A stretch of 64,000 nt of DNA, from positions 31,076 through 95,075 of the forward strand of contig SSMV01000089.1 of assembly GCA_004799435.1 (NCBI GenBank). Direction: 5' to 3'. The position numbers were made by a program, and so were the translations under genes. Shown in pieces: positions 1 to 8,745 of this stretch (position 1 is its first letter; each line of letters starts with the position of its first letter). The notes below the pieces were generated by a model. It was not told the DNA's origin and searched no databases. It was given only the letters and a program-made list of their open reading frames with translations. This DNA comes from Bradyrhizobium sp. GTDB taxonomy: Bacteria > Pseudomonadota > Alphaproteobacteria > Rhizobiales > Beijerinckiaceae.

Positions 1-794
1 CCCGGCTCATAGACATAGAGAAAGAAGGTCTGTTGCACCGCGTGCTTGTGCGGACCGGTCTCGATAAAGACGCCGTTCTCCAGAAAAATATCGGCCGCCC
101 GCAACACGTCTTCGCGACTGTCGAGCGCGAAGGTCAGGTGGTGGAACCGCCCCTTCACGCCATGCGCCTCGCGCGTATAGGCGAAGTCGTAGCTCTTGTT
201 GGTGCAGGTGAGCCACATGCCGGCCTCGACGCCATTGTCGAGCACGATCTGCTCGGTGAGGCGGAAGCCGAGTGTGCGCTGGAAGAATTCGCGGTTGGCG
301 GCGATGTCGGCGGCCAGACAGTTGAAATGGTCGATGCGACGCACATTGACGCCGCGTGCGGGAAAACGTTGCGCCTGGTTCTTCAACGCGGGCCGCAGCG
401 CGGGCGGCGCCTCGTACCATTCGGTCTCGTAATAGAGTTCGAGGAGATGGCCGTCGGGATCGCGAAACTGAAAGGCCGGGCCATGGCCGAGTTCCCCATC
501 GATCCAGCCGACGCCCGCGCCGGCCGCCTTCAGGGCTTCGACCCGGCGCGCCAGCGCCTGCGGGCTGCGCGCGCGAAAACCCGCATGACCGAGGCCGGAG
601 GTCTTCGCGCCGGTCAATTTCAGGCAATAGCGCTGGTAGTCGTCCCAGCCGCGCAGGTAGACCGATTCGCCCTTGCGGCCGCTCTCGGTCATGCCCAGCA
701 CGTTGACGAAGAAATCGAGGCTCTTCTGCGGTGTCGCGGTGAGGAGTTCGAGATGCCCGAGATGCGCGACGTCCAGAATCGGTTCCTCGTTCAA
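1..794 (-). CDS. Extradiol ring-cleavage dioxygenase (catechol 2,3-dioxygenase-like), partial
   Basis: This gene runs off the left edge, so its C-terminus is missing; about 264 residues are visible. It shows two vicinal-oxygen-chelate repeats: an N-terminal one (VAHLGHLELL) and a C-terminal one with the presumed iron-binding histidines in IDHFNCLA and FHHLTFAL. The third ligand, a Glu expected in a YxYEPGGNRIE-type stretch, lies at or just past the edge, where YVYEPG is the last thing read. The family opens catechol-type rings using Fe(II) in the cytoplasm. The start chosen is a TTG preceded by AGGGGAAGG at good spacing; no upstream in-frame ATG fits. The true frame is not in the ORF track, which lists only shadows here. 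The exact substrate cannot be told from sequence. Confidence 0.85.
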   Translation of the reverse strand, partial: MNEEPILDVAHLGHLELLTATPQKSLDFFVNVLGMTESGRKGESVYLRGWDDYQRYCLKLTGAKTSGLGHAGFRARSPQALARRVEALKAAGAGVGWIDGELGHGPAFQFRDPDGHLLELYYETEWYEAPPALRPALKNQAQRFPARGVNVRRIDHFNCLAADIAANREFFQRTLGFRLTEQIVLDNGVEAGMWLTCTNKSYDFAYTREAHGVKGRFHHLTFALDSREDVLRAADIFLENGVFIETGPHKHAVQQTFFLYVYEP

Positions 795-1024
795 ACGCCG
801 CCTTCCCCTTGTCTCACTGTCGAATTGGCTATCACGCGCCAAAGCGGGCCGTCGCCTCGCAACTGCAACCCCTGACATTCGTTTTTGCTATAGGGCCGCG
901 CCGATAGCCGGCCGGCGCCTTGCCATCGGCTGGCGCAGTCGCAAGGAAATCCGCGCCGGTCGCCGCGCGTCGCCGGCGGCCCGCGCAAATGGTTTTGCTT
1001 GCAGGCGGTCCGCCGCGGCTCAGA

Positions 1025-1789
1025 TCAGTCGGCGGCCGGCGGCGCCGCGCCGCGGCGCAGTTTGGCTTCGTCTTTGTGCTTGGCGCTCTTGCCCGACGCC
1101 TCCTTGCCCGCGGCGCCCTTGGCGGCGGCGGGCTTTTTGGCGGCGGCCGTTTTGGCGACTTGCGCCGGTTTGACATGCGGCGCGCACCAGCCGGGCAGGT
1201 AGCTCGCGTCCTCGGTCTTGGCCAGCGTGGTCGCATGCTCCAGCGCGGTGTCGAAATCCTTGCGCAATTCCTTCGCCTTTATGCGGGGGCGCAGAAAATC
1301 GGCCCAGAGGAATTCGGAGAATGGGGTCGTGTCCTTGGCGAAGCCGCCGGCGCTGCGCAATTCGCCGGCCAGCGAGCGGTAGGGGTCGTCGACCAGGTCT
1401 TCCACCGTCTTGGGCAGATCGGCGAAATCGCGCCGCTTGCCGTTGGCGTCGTAAGGATGCGCCCAACCGTGGAATTCCATCACATTCCAGAAGGTCTCGA
1501 GGTCGAGCTTGCGCAGATCGGCGACGATGACGACGAAAACGCTCTCAAGGCCCTCGTCATGCAGCGCGCGCACAAGATGATGGTGATCGACGAGAAAGGA
1601 GCGCTCGCTCGGCCCGATGACCACCGGCGCCAGATGATGGGCGAGAAAGCCGTCCGCCTTCTTGCCGCCGCGCGCCGCCCAGGCTTTGCGCTTGAGCGCG
1701 ACTTCGCGCAGGCCGACCGTCATCTGGGTCGGCCGCAGCTTGGGAATGGGCGTCGGGTGCAGGACGGGTTCGTGAATTGCGTAACTCAT
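1025..1789 (-). CDS. ParB-like nuclease family protein (ParBc_2 type)
   Basis: A 254-residue protein resembling the putative ParB-like nuclease family (PF08857). The core carries the pattern VGLREVALKRK then a FLVDHHHLVRAL segment, which is the likely active or binding site of that family. The last 50 or so residues form a low-complexity Lys/Ala-rich tail (KTAAAKKPAAAKGAAG) that could bind nucleic acid or be disordered. The start MSYAIHEPVL was chosen because the 33 residues upstream in the same frame look non-conserved and overlap the leuS upstream region. It is divergent from leuS. No partner suggests a role in chromosome partitioning; the biological role of this family is not established. 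Confidence 0.7.
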   Translation of the reverse strand: MSYAIHEPVLHPTPIPKLRPTQMTVGLREVALKRKAWAARGGKKADGFLAHHLAPVVIGPSERSFLVDHHHLVRALHDEGLESVFVVIVADLRKLDLETFWNVMEFHGWAHPYDANGKRRDFADLPKTVEDLVDDPYRSLAGELRSAGGFAKDTTPFSEFLWADFLRPRIKAKELRKDFDTALEHATTLAKTEDASYLPGWCAPHVKPAQVAKTAAAKKPAAAKGAAGKEASGKSAKHKDEAKLRRGAAPPAAD

Positions 1790-2002
1790 GTTGCGTAACT
1801 CTTGGCCGTTCGCTCTGGCGGCCGGATGACCGCGGGGGCGACCATGGTACAGCCCCCAGAACCCGTCAAATTGGCCGGCTCGCCGCAAAACCGCCGGCCC
1901 CCGGCGTCAAAGGCGATTTCCGGCGGGGATTTGACCCATTTGGGCAAATCATGTTTTGTCGCGCCGCTTCCTCGAACAGAACCGAAACGGCTTTCCGAGA
2001 CC

Positions 2003-4648
2003 ATGCGGCCAGAGCGCTACAACGTCCGCGAATCCGAGCAGAAATGGCAGAAGACCTGGGCCGAAAAGTCCGTTTTCGCCACCCAGAACGAGGACCCGCG
2101 CCCCAAATATTATGTGCTCGAGATGTTCCCCTATCCGTCGGGGCGCATCCACATGGGCCATGTACGCAACTATGCGATGGGCGACGTGGTCGCCCGCTAC
2201 AAGCGGGCGCGCGGCTTCAACGTGCTGCATCCGATGGGCTGGGATGCTTTCGGCATGCCGGCCGAAAACGCCGCGATGCAAAATGCGACCCATCCCGCCA
2301 AATGGACCTACGCCAATATTGCGACGATGCGCGCCCAGCTCAAATCGATGGGCCTATCGCTCGACTGGTCGCGCGAGGTGGCGACCTGCGATCCGAGCTA
2401 CTATCGCCACCAGCAGAAATTGTTTCTCGATTTTCTCGCGAGCGGCCTCGTGGCGCGCAAGAAATCGAAGGTCAACTGGGACCCGGTCGACAACACCGTG
2501 CTGGCCAATGAGCAGGTGGTTGAGGGACGCGGCTGGCGCTCGGGCGCGCCGGTCGAACAGCGCGAACTGACGCAGTGGTTCCTCAAGATCAGCGACTATT
2601 CCGACGAATTGCTCGCCGCGCTCGATCATCTCGATCGCTGGCCCGAAAAAGTACGCCTGATGCAGCGCAACTGGATCGGCCGCTCCGAGGGCATGCTGGT
2701 GCGTTTCGCGATCGATCCCGCTTCGCGTGGGCGCCTCGCGGACGCGCCCGAGGCGCGCGAACTCGAAATCTACACGACGAGGCCCGACACGCTGTTTGGC
2801 GCGAAATTCATGGCTATCGCCCCCGATCATCCGCTGGCGGGCGCGGCGGCGCGCCACGATCCCAAGCTCGCCGCTTTCATCGAGGAATGCCGGCGCATGG
2901 GCACTTCGGTGGCGGCGATCGAGACGGCGGAAAAGAAGGGCTATGACACCGGCCTTCGCGTAATCCATCCGTTTGACGCGGGCTGGCGGCTGCCGGTCTA
3001 TGTCGCCAATTTCATCCTGATGGACTACGGCACCGGCGCGATCTTCGGCTGCCCGGCGCATGACCAGCGCGATCTCGATTTCGTCAATGTCTATGGTCTG
3101 GGCGCGACGGCGGTGGTCTGCCCGCCGGGCGTCGATCCGGCGAGTTTCGCGGTCGATAAGGTCGCTTATGACGGCGACGGCGTGATGATCAATTCGCGCT
3201 TCCTCAATGGCATGACGATCGAGGCGGCCAAGGCCGAAGTCGCAAAGCGACTGGAGACGCAGACCATCGGCAATCGATCGCAGGGCCAGCGGCAGGTCAA
3301 TTACAAGCTGCGCGACTGGGGCATTTCCCGCCAGCGCTACTGGGGCTGCCCGATCCCGATCATTCATTGCGAGGCCGACGGAATCGTTCCGGTTCCGGAA
3401 AAGGACTTGCCCGTCAGATTGCCCGACGACGTGACTTTCGACGCGCCTGGCAATCCGCTCGATCGCCATCCGACCTGGAAGCATGTCACCTGTCCGCAAT
3501 GCGGCCGCGACGCGCGGCGCGAGACGGACACGATGGATACGTTCGTCGATTCCTCGTGGTATTTCGCCCGCTTCACCGATCCGTGGAACGAGACCGCGCC
3601 GACGACGCCGGCCATCGTCGATCGCTGGCTGCCGGTCGATCAATATATCGGCGGCATCGAGCACGCGATCCTGCATCTCCTCTATTCGCGCTTCTTCACC
3701 CGCGCGATGCGCGGCAGTGGCCATCTCGATCTCGACGAGCCCTTCGCTGGCCTGTTCACCCAGGGGATGGTCGTTCACGAGACCTATCGCGACGCCGAGG
3801 GGCGCTGGATCGCGCCGAGCGAAGTGCGCGTCGAGGCCGAGGATGGCGGCCGGCGCGCCTATGCGCTGGCTGGCGACAGCGCGCTCGAGATCGGCCCGAT
3901 CGAGAAAATGTCGAAGTCGAAGCGCAACACAATCGACCCCGACGAGATCATCGCCAGCTACGGCGCCGACACGGCGCGCTGGTTCATGCTGTCGGACTCG
4001 CCCCCCGAACGCGACGTCATCTGGACCGAGGCGGGCGTGCAGGGCTCCTATAAGCAGGTTCAGCGCCTGTGGCGGCTGACCTGCGAAATCGAGCGGATCG
4101 TCGGGCCTGACCGCCCGGCGCGGCCGGCCGCCTTCTCCGAGGCCGCGAGCGCGGTGCGCCGCGCCGCCCATGGCGCGCTGGCCAAGATCGAGGATGAGAT
4201 CGAGCGGCTGCGCTTCAATGTCTGCATCGCGACGATCTACGAACTCGCCAACACACTGGGTACGGCGGTCGGCCAAATCGAGACGGAGACGGTTCCTGAC
4301 GATTTGCGCTGGGCCTTCGCCGAGGCCGGCGATATTCTTGTCCACGCCTTCGCGCCGATGATGCCCCATCTGGCCGAGGAATGCTGGCAGGTTCTCGGGC
4401 ATAAGACGCTCGTTGCGATGAGCCCGTGGCCGCTCGCCGACCGCAGCCTGACCGTCGCCGCCCAAATGACGCTGCCGGTTCAGGTCAACGGCCGCAAACG
4501 CGACGAATTGACCATCGGCCGCGACGCTTCCGACGCCGAAATCGAGGCCGGCGCGCTGGCCCTCGACGCCGTGCGCCGGGCGATGGATAATAAGCCGGCC
4601 CGGAAGGTGATCATCGTTCCCCAGAGGATCGTCAATGTCGTGGTCTGA
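2003..4648 (+). CDS. leuS: Leucyl-tRNA synthetase
   Basis: Class I aminoacyl-tRNA synthetase that charges tRNA-Leu with leucine using ATP in the cytoplasm. It has 881 residues, the normal bacterial length. The HIGH signature is HMGH in [14 protein letters not shown] near residue 42, the KMSKS loop is [13 protein letters not shown] near residue 635, and an inserted CP1 editing domain fills about residues 225 to 415. The C-terminus ends with the tRNA-binding domain ([14 protein letters not shown]). The ORF is open for 67 codons further upstream, but the MRPERYN start matches the usual beginning of the family. It overlaps lptE by 14 bases, so the two are translationally coupled. Confidence 0.98.
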   Translation: MRPERYNVRESEQKWQKTWAEKSVFATQNEDPRPKYYVLEMFPYPSGRIHMGHVRNYAMGDVVARYKRARGFNVLHPMGWDAFGMPAENAAMQNATHPAKWTYANIATMRAQLKSMGLSLDWSREVATCDPSYYRHQQKLFLDFLASGLVARKKSKVNWDPVDNTVLANEQVVEGRGWRSGAPVEQRELTQWFLKISDYSDELLAALDHLDRWPEKVRLMQRNWIGRSEGMLVRFAIDPASRGRLADAPEARELEIYTTRPDTLFGAKFMAIAPDHPLAGAAARHDPKLAAFIEECRRMGTSVAAIETAEKKGYDTGLRVIHPFDAGWRLPVYVANFILMDYGTGAIFGCPAHDQRDLDFVNVYGLGATAVVCPPGVDPASFAVDKVAYDGDGVMINSRFLNGMTIEAAKAEVAKRLETQTIGNRSQGQRQVNYKLRDWGISRQRYWGCPIPIIHCEADGIVPVPEKDLPVRLPDDVTFDAPGNPLDRHPTWKHVTCPQCGRDARRETDTMDTFVDSSWYFARFTDPWNETAPTTPAIVDRWLPVDQYIGGIEHAILHLLYSRFFTRAMRGSGHLDLDEPFAGLFTQGMVVHETYRDAEGRWIAPSEVRVEAEDGGRRAYALAGDSALEIGPIEKMSKSKRNTIDPDEIIASYGADTARWFMLSDSPPERDVIWTEAGVQGSYKQVQRLWRLTCEIERIVGPDRPARPAAFSEAASAVRRAAHGALAKIEDEIERLRFNVCIATIYELANTLGTAVGQIETETVPDDLRWAFAEAGDILVHAFAPMMPHLAEECWQVLGHKTLVAMSPWPLADRSLTVAAQMTLPVQVNGRKRDELTIGRDASDAEIEAGALALDAVRRAMDNKPARKVIIVPQRIVNVVV

Positions 4649-5144
4649 TCGAGCGCGCGGCCTGGCCGCGCTGGCGCTGGCCCTTTCGCTGGGCGGCTGT
4701 TTCCAGCCGCTCTATAGCGAGGCCTCGCATCCGGGGCTGGTCGCCGATCTTCAAGCCGTCGAGGTCGCTCCGATCCCCGACCGCATCGGCCATTATCTCG
4801 GCGACGACCTCATCAGCAGTCTCAACGGCACCGGCTCGACGCCGGCCGCCAAATATCGGCTGACCGTCACCCTGACGCAGACCACGCAGACGCCGACCAT
4901 TGAATCCCAGACCAACGCGGCCGATGCGGCGACGATCCTCGGCCTGGCGAAATTCACGCTGATCAAGATCGACGGCGGGCAATTGGTCTTTCGCGGCGAA
5001 GCGACCACCGCCGCCGTCTATGACCGTACGCTGCAGGGCTTCGCCGATCTGCGCGCCGAGCGCGACGCCGAAATCCGCATCGCGCGTGCGCTGGCCGACG
5101 AGATTTCGCTCCGCGTCGCCGGCGCGCTCGGCGACAAGAGCTGA
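4635..5144 (+). CDS. lptE: LPS-assembly lipoprotein LptE
   Basis: A 169-residue outer-membrane lipoprotein that plugs the LptD barrel and helps insert lipopolysaccharide. It has a signal peptide ending in a lipobox (SLGGC, Cys near residue 22) followed by FQPLYSE, typical of alphaproteobacterial LptE. It starts inside the last codons of leuS, a conserved arrangement in this class. In many relatives holA (DNA polymerase III delta) follows; here a LigT-like gene follows instead, after 55 bases. Confidence 0.88.
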   Translation: MSWSDRARGLAALALALSLGGCFQPLYSEASHPGLVADLQAVEVAPIPDRIGHYLGDDLISSLNGTGSTPAAKYRLTVTLTQTTQTPTIESQTNAADAATILGLAKFTLIKIDGGQLVFRGEATTAAVYDRTLQGFADLRAERDAEIRIARALADEISLRVAGALGDKS

Positions 5145-5199
5145 TCGCAACTCCGCGCTAAAAAGACGCGGCGATCCGCGCGCCGTCGCCAGACCCGAC

Positions 5200-5733
5200 A
5201 TGCCCCGTCTTTTTGCCGCCCTGTCTCTTCCCGTCGCGGTCACTGCGACGCTTAGCGAGGCGCGCGGCGGCGTTCCGGGCGCGCGCTGGATTGAGCCAGG
5301 CGACTATCACGTCACGTTGCGCTTCATCGGCGACATCGACGCCGATGTCGCCCGCGATGTCGCCGAGGCGCTGGCGGGGGTGCGCCGCGCGCCCTTCGCG
5401 GTCGAATTCGACGGGTTCGGCTCCTTCGGCGGCGACAGACCGCGCGCCATCGTCGCCCGCATCAAGCGATACCAGCCGCTCGTCGAATTGCAGGGTGAAT
5501 TAGAGCGCCGATTGCGGCGGATCGGACTTGCCCCGGAGACGCGCAATTTCACGCCCCATGTCACGCTAGCTCGGCTGCGCGCCGCCTCGCCGGTCGCGGT
5601 CGCGCACTATCTCGGCGCGCGCGGCGGCTTCGCGGCGCCCACCTTCGAAGCAGAAGCCTTCTCGCTTTTTTCCTCGCGCGATTCCGTCGGCGGCGGCCCC
5701 TATGTGGTCGAGGTCGATTATCCGCTTGTCTGA
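5200..5733 (+). CDS. thpR: RNA 2',3'-cyclic phosphodiesterase (LigT/ThpR)
   Basis: A 177-residue 2H phosphoesterase. The two catalytic HxTx motifs are seen as YHVTLRFIG near residue 31 and FTPHVTLARL near residue 118, the hallmark of the family that opens 2',3'-cyclic phosphate ends of RNA. The start MPRLFAALSLP is the typical beginning; the ORF continues upstream only by chance over the lptE end. It lies 55 bases after lptE on the same strand and may belong to the leuS operon. Confidence 0.9.
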   Translation: MPRLFAALSLPVAVTATLSEARGGVPGARWIEPGDYHVTLRFIGDIDADVARDVAEALAGVRRAPFAVEFDGFGSFGGDRPRAIVARIKRYQPLVELQGELERRLRRIGLAPETRNFTPHVTLARLRAASPVAVAHYLGARGGFAAPTFEAEAFSLFSSRDSVGGGPYVVEVDYPLV

Positions 5734-5841
5734 GGCGGGCGCCGATTCAAGGCCATGCGGATTGCGGCGTGGCGTATTGCTGGCGTATCGTGCCTGTCTG
5801 TCGGGCCCAGTTGGCGCGGCGCGTGGAGGAGGCCTGGGGCG

Positions 5842-6318
5842 ATGAGCGATATGGACAGCGATGCGGCGCAGATGACGGGCGGCGCGAAGCCCTCCCTGCC
5901 GCAAGCCGGCGGCCTCGCCGCCTCGCCCGAGGCCGTCGGCGACGCCGAACGCAACCCGATCTTCGATGCGCTGGTCGCTACCGGCGAGGAGGATGTCGCC
6001 GGGCTGGTCGCTTATTCGATCTACAAGCAGAATAAGCGGGCCTGGCTCGACGATTTCATCAAGACGACCGGCCGGGCGCCGAGCGAAGCCGAGAGCCGCT
6101 CCTACATCATCGGCGAAAGCACCGAGCGCCGCCTGTCGATCTATCGCCGCCTCGCGGACCTGACGCTGACGGGCGAATCCCCGGGACGCCTGGGCGCGCG
6201 TAAGCCCGTGTCGTCGATCGGCTCGGCGACCGGCGCACTCTGGGCGCTGGCGATCGTCGTCGCCCTGGCCGTGCTGCTGCTGGCGATCCACGCTGGCTAT
6301 TTCAACGGCGCCAAATAA
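5842..6318 (+). CDS. Small conserved membrane-anchored protein of unknown function
   Basis: A 158-residue protein with one strongly hydrophobic C-terminal segment (ALWALAIVVALAVLLLAIHAGY) and an acidic soluble N-terminal part. The middle shows ALVATGEEDVAGLVAYSIYKQNKR, a short helical motif I have a sense of having seen in alphaproteobacterial hypothetical proteins, followed by a second helical region. The start MSDMDSD is preceded by GGAGGAGG about ten bases upstream, better than the alternative 29 codons earlier. Topology is probably tail-anchored with the bulk in the cytoplasm. I cannot assign a function. Confidence 0.7.
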   Translation: MSDMDSDAAQMTGGAKPSLPQAGGLAASPEAVGDAERNPIFDALVATGEEDVAGLVAYSIYKQNKRAWLDDFIKTTGRAPSEAESRSYIIGESTERRLSIYRRLADLTLTGESPGRLGARKPVSSIGSATGALWALAIVVALAVLLLAIHAGYFNGAK

Positions 6319-7638
6319 TCAGCGCACGAGGGTCAGCCGACGGGCGGCTCGCGTCACGCCGGTATAGAGCCAGCGTGCGCTATGCTCGCGGAAGGCGCGG
6401 CTCTCGTCGAACAGGGTCAGCGAATCCCATTGCGACCCCTGCGCCTTATGGACGGTGAGCGCGTAGCCGTAATCGAATTCGTCGGATTCGCGTCGCAGCG
6501 GGTAGGGCAGATCGGCTTCGCCGCCCTCGAAGAACTGCCTGAGCGTCGCGACCTTGACGGAAGCGCGGCCGAGATCGTCTTCCGAACGCAAGGTCATGCG
6601 CACGAAATCCTTGCGCATCGCCGCCAGCGTCTCGACCCGCCACAGGCCGCCGTTGATCAGGCCCTTGACGCGGTCGTTGCGCAGACAGACCAGCTTGTCG
6701 CCGGCCGCCGGCAAAGGCTCGCTGAAGCCCTTGAGCTCCCGGATGCGCTGATTATAGAGCCGGCGTGTGCGATTGACCCCGACCAGCACCTGATCGGCTT
6801 CGAGCACATCGGCGCTCGCCACTTCGGCGCGGCGGATGACGCGCGTCGCGCCATAGACGCCATAGGGGATTTCCCCGCCCGAGCGCACGATCTCGGAAAG
6901 GCGGATGATCGGATCGTTCTCCGCCTGACGATGGATCTGCGTCAGCATGGCGTCGGGCTCGGCCTCGGTGAAAAAGCCGCCGCCCTTGACGGGGGGCAAT
7001 TGCGCCGGGTCGCCAAGCACGAGGATCGGCTTGCCGAAAGAGAGAAGATCGCGGCCAAGCTCGGCGTCGACCATGGAACATTCGTCAATGACGATCAGCG
7101 CGGCGCGCGAGGCCGGCCCGTCATGATTGAGCGTGAAGCTCGGCGCGCCGTCCTCGCCTTCGCTCGCCCGATAGATCAGCGCGTGAATGGTCGTGGCGCC
7201 GGTGCAACCCTTGGAGCGCATCACCAGCGCCGCCTTGCCGGTGAAGGCGGCAAAGGCGGTCTCGCCGGGAGCGGATTCGGCGAGGTGACGGGCGAGCGTG
7301 GTCTTGCCGACGCCGGCGTAGCCGAACAGGCGGAACACCTGCGGCTCGCCCTTTTTGAGCCAGCGTCCGACCTTGTCGAGGGCGGCCGTCTGTTCGCTCG
7401 ACCACTCGCGCGGCCGCGATTGCGCAGCGGGGGAGCGCGCCGGCTCGGCCGGCGGCGCCTTCGCCTCCGGCGTCGCCGCGACGGGCGCCGCGGGTTTCGG
7501 CGCACGCACGCGCTTCAGCCGCTGCAAATCGACTTCCGCGCCGCAGCGCGGGCAGATGACCGGCCGCTTGCCGAGGTCATAGAAGCGGGAGCCGCAGGCC
7601 TGGCAGAGGCGTTTGGCGCCGAGTTTGGTCTTGAGCAT
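6319..7638 (-). CDS. FYDLN zinc-ribbon / RecD-like (Dda-type) helicase fusion
   Basis: A 439-residue protein in one continuous frame. Residues 1 to about 45 match the TIGR02300/FYDLN family: KLGAKRLCQACGSRFYDLGK then CPRCGAE, giving an intact CxxC...CxxC zinc ribbon. After a Pro/Ala linker (about residues 50 to 85) comes a superfamily 1B DNA helicase: Walker A FGYAGVGKTTLA, Walker B VIDECSMV, motif III LVLGDPAQLPP, motif IV QIHRQ, motif V VHKAQGSQWDSL and motif VI YTGVTRAARRL. The helicase part is compact like Dda or an AAA_30 plus UvrD_C_2 protein. The start at MLKTKLG matches the usual start of the zinc-ribbon family; the 58 upstream in-frame codons overlap the hsp20 promoter region. It is convergent with the upstream small membrane protein. 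Its DNA substrate is unknown. Confidence 0.85.
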   Translation of the reverse strand: MLKTKLGAKRLCQACGSRFYDLGKRPVICPRCGAEVDLQRLKRVRAPKPAAPVAATPEAKAPPAEPARSPAAQSRPREWSSEQTAALDKVGRWLKKGEPQVFRLFGYAGVGKTTLARHLAESAPGETAFAAFTGKAALVMRSKGCTGATTIHALIYRASEGEDGAPSFTLNHDGPASRAALIVIDECSMVDAELGRDLLSFGKPILVLGDPAQLPPVKGGGFFTEAEPDAMLTQIHRQAENDPIIRLSEIVRSGGEIPYGVYGATRVIRRAEVASADVLEADQVLVGVNRTRRLYNQRIRELKGFSEPLPAAGDKLVCLRNDRVKGLINGGLWRVETLAAMRKDFVRMTLRSEDDLGRASVKVATLRQFFEGGEADLPYPLRRESDEFDYGYALTVHKAQGSQWDSLTLFDESRAFREHSARWLYTGVTRAARRLTLVR

Positions 7639-7786
7639 GGACTTTCTTGGCGCGGGCGGTCGCCGGGTTTGGCCCGTTGATAGCCGAAGGGGCGTCGGTC
7701 TGTAGAGATTTTCTTCAAGTTTTCGCTTCACGCTGCCGGTTTGGGCGAGTAGCCGCCCGCCGCCGCGCCGCAACCGGGCTTTGGGC

Positions 7787-7816
7787 CTTGAACCAGGAGC
7801 CCGCGAGGCCATATTT
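7787..7816 (+). promoter_or_regulatory. Putative sigma-32 (RpoH) promoter of hsp20
   Basis: CTTGAA and CCATATTT are separated by 16 bases, close to the alphaproteobacterial heat-shock promoter pattern. It sits 110 bases before the hsp20 start, leaving a leader of about 100 bases that could hold a thermosensor hairpin; a short GGCG/CGCC stem is visible just before the AAAGGGG ribosome site. Confidence 0.5.
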
Positions 7817-7926
7817 CACTCATCCGGGGCGCGTTCGCGCGGGTCCGGATCGGTTGAGACGGCAGCCGGGCGGGTTGTTCGCTTAAGAAGACCTGTTCGG
7901 CGGAGCGCCTGAAAGGGGCTTCGATC

Positions 7927-8355
7927 ATGGTGCGTGTGACGGCGCTGAGCTCGCCATTTTTGCTCGGCTTCGACGGCATCGAGCGTGCGCTCGATAAGGC
8001 GTCGAAATCCGCTGCGGACGGCTATCCTCCTTATAATATTGAGAGAATTGCCGCGCGCGACGGTTCGCCGGAGGTTCTGCGGATCACTTTGGCGGTTGCG
8101 GGTTTCGCCCAGGACCAGATCGAGGTGACGCAGGAGGAAAACCAGTTGGCGATCCGGGGTCGCCAGCAGGACGACAAGTCGCGCGACTATCTCCATCGCG
8201 GCATTGCCGCCCGCCAGTTTCAGCGCAGCTTTCTGCTTGCCGAAGGCATGCAGGTGCGCGGCGCCGAACTTGCGAATGGTTTGTTGTCGATCGATGTGGC
8301 CCGTCCGCAACCGGAAAGAACCGTGAAGAAGATCAATATCGTGGCGCGCGACTGA
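7927..8355 (+). CDS. Small heat-shock protein, Hsp20 family
   Basis: A 142-residue alpha-crystallin-type chaperone that holds unfolding proteins in the cytoplasm. The crystallin domain spans about residues 35 to 130: YPPYNIERIA, LRITLAVAGFAQDQIEV, LAIRGRQ, YLHRGIAARQFQRSF and the conserved ANGLLSIDVARP. The C-terminal tail VKKINI supplies the I-x-I contact motif. It is followed 51 bases later by a DUF1150 gene, a pairing conserved in Hyphomicrobiales, and preceded by a sigma-32-like promoter, so heat induction is likely. Confidence 0.95.
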   Translation: MVRVTALSSPFLLGFDGIERALDKASKSAADGYPPYNIERIAARDGSPEVLRITLAVAGFAQDQIEVTQEENQLAIRGRQQDDKSRDYLHRGIAARQFQRSFLLAEGMQVRGAELANGLLSIDVARPQPERTVKKINIVARD

Positions 8356-8406
8356 TTTGAGTGTGCGCCAGGGCGCGCCGCGAGGCGGCCCGGAAGGAGT
8401 GGAGCG

Positions 8407-8682
8407 ATGAACTTTGCCAATGCGAGATTTGGCGCCTCCGGCGCTGAAGGATTGACCGCCCAGGAATTCGCGCATCTCGGCGGCGGCTCGATCGCCTATC
8501 TCAAGACCATCAAGTCCGAGGACGCCCAGCGGCTGTTCCCGCAGATCGAGGAAATCCGTCCCGGCCTGCAGCTTTTCGCCCTCATCGGCGCCGACGGCGC
8601 GCCGATCATGCTGACCGACTCGAAGGACGCGGCGATCGCCAACGCCTGGGAGCATGAGCTGGAGACGGTCAGCGTCCACTGA
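8407..8682 (+). CDS. DUF1150 family protein
   Basis: A 91-residue protein of the DUF1150 family, normally encoded next to Hsp20 in alphaproteobacteria. Visible features are LGGGSIAYLKTIKSEDAQRLFP and a C-terminal ALIGADGAPIMLTDSKDAAIANAWEHEL segment, as expected for the family. No signal peptide or membrane segment. A clear GGAAGGAG ribosome site precedes the ATG. Probably co-transcribed with hsp20 and heat-regulated; its molecular function is not known. Confidence 0.9.
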   Translation: MNFANARFGASGAEGLTAQEFAHLGGGSIAYLKTIKSEDAQRLFPQIEEIRPGLQLFALIGADGAPIMLTDSKDAAIANAWEHELETVSVH

Positions 8683-8697
8683 CGGACGCTGCCCCGG

Positions 8698-8736
8698 CCG
8701 TCCGAATCGTCTAAGAAGGACGCTTCTTTCGGACGG
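8698..8736. terminator. Nested inverted repeat before thyA
   Basis: CCGTCCGA and TCGGACGG enclose a second stem AAGAAG/CTTCTT with a four-base loop, with a seven-base bulge on one side. It separates the hsp20-DUF1150 unit from thyA and ends ten bases before the thyA start, so it could terminate the first unit or influence thyA translation. There is no strong T-run. Confidence 0.45.
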
Positions 8737-8745
8737 CGGAGCGCG

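Noticed and set aside
33-875. 280-codon plus-strand ORF at the left edge
   Set aside because: The minus frame encodes a clear extradiol dioxygenase; this reading is its shadow.
2354-4465. 703-codon minus-strand ORF opposite leuS
   Set aside because: Shadow of a GC-rich gene; its translation is Arg/Asp-rich with no family signature, while leuS in the other frame is intact.
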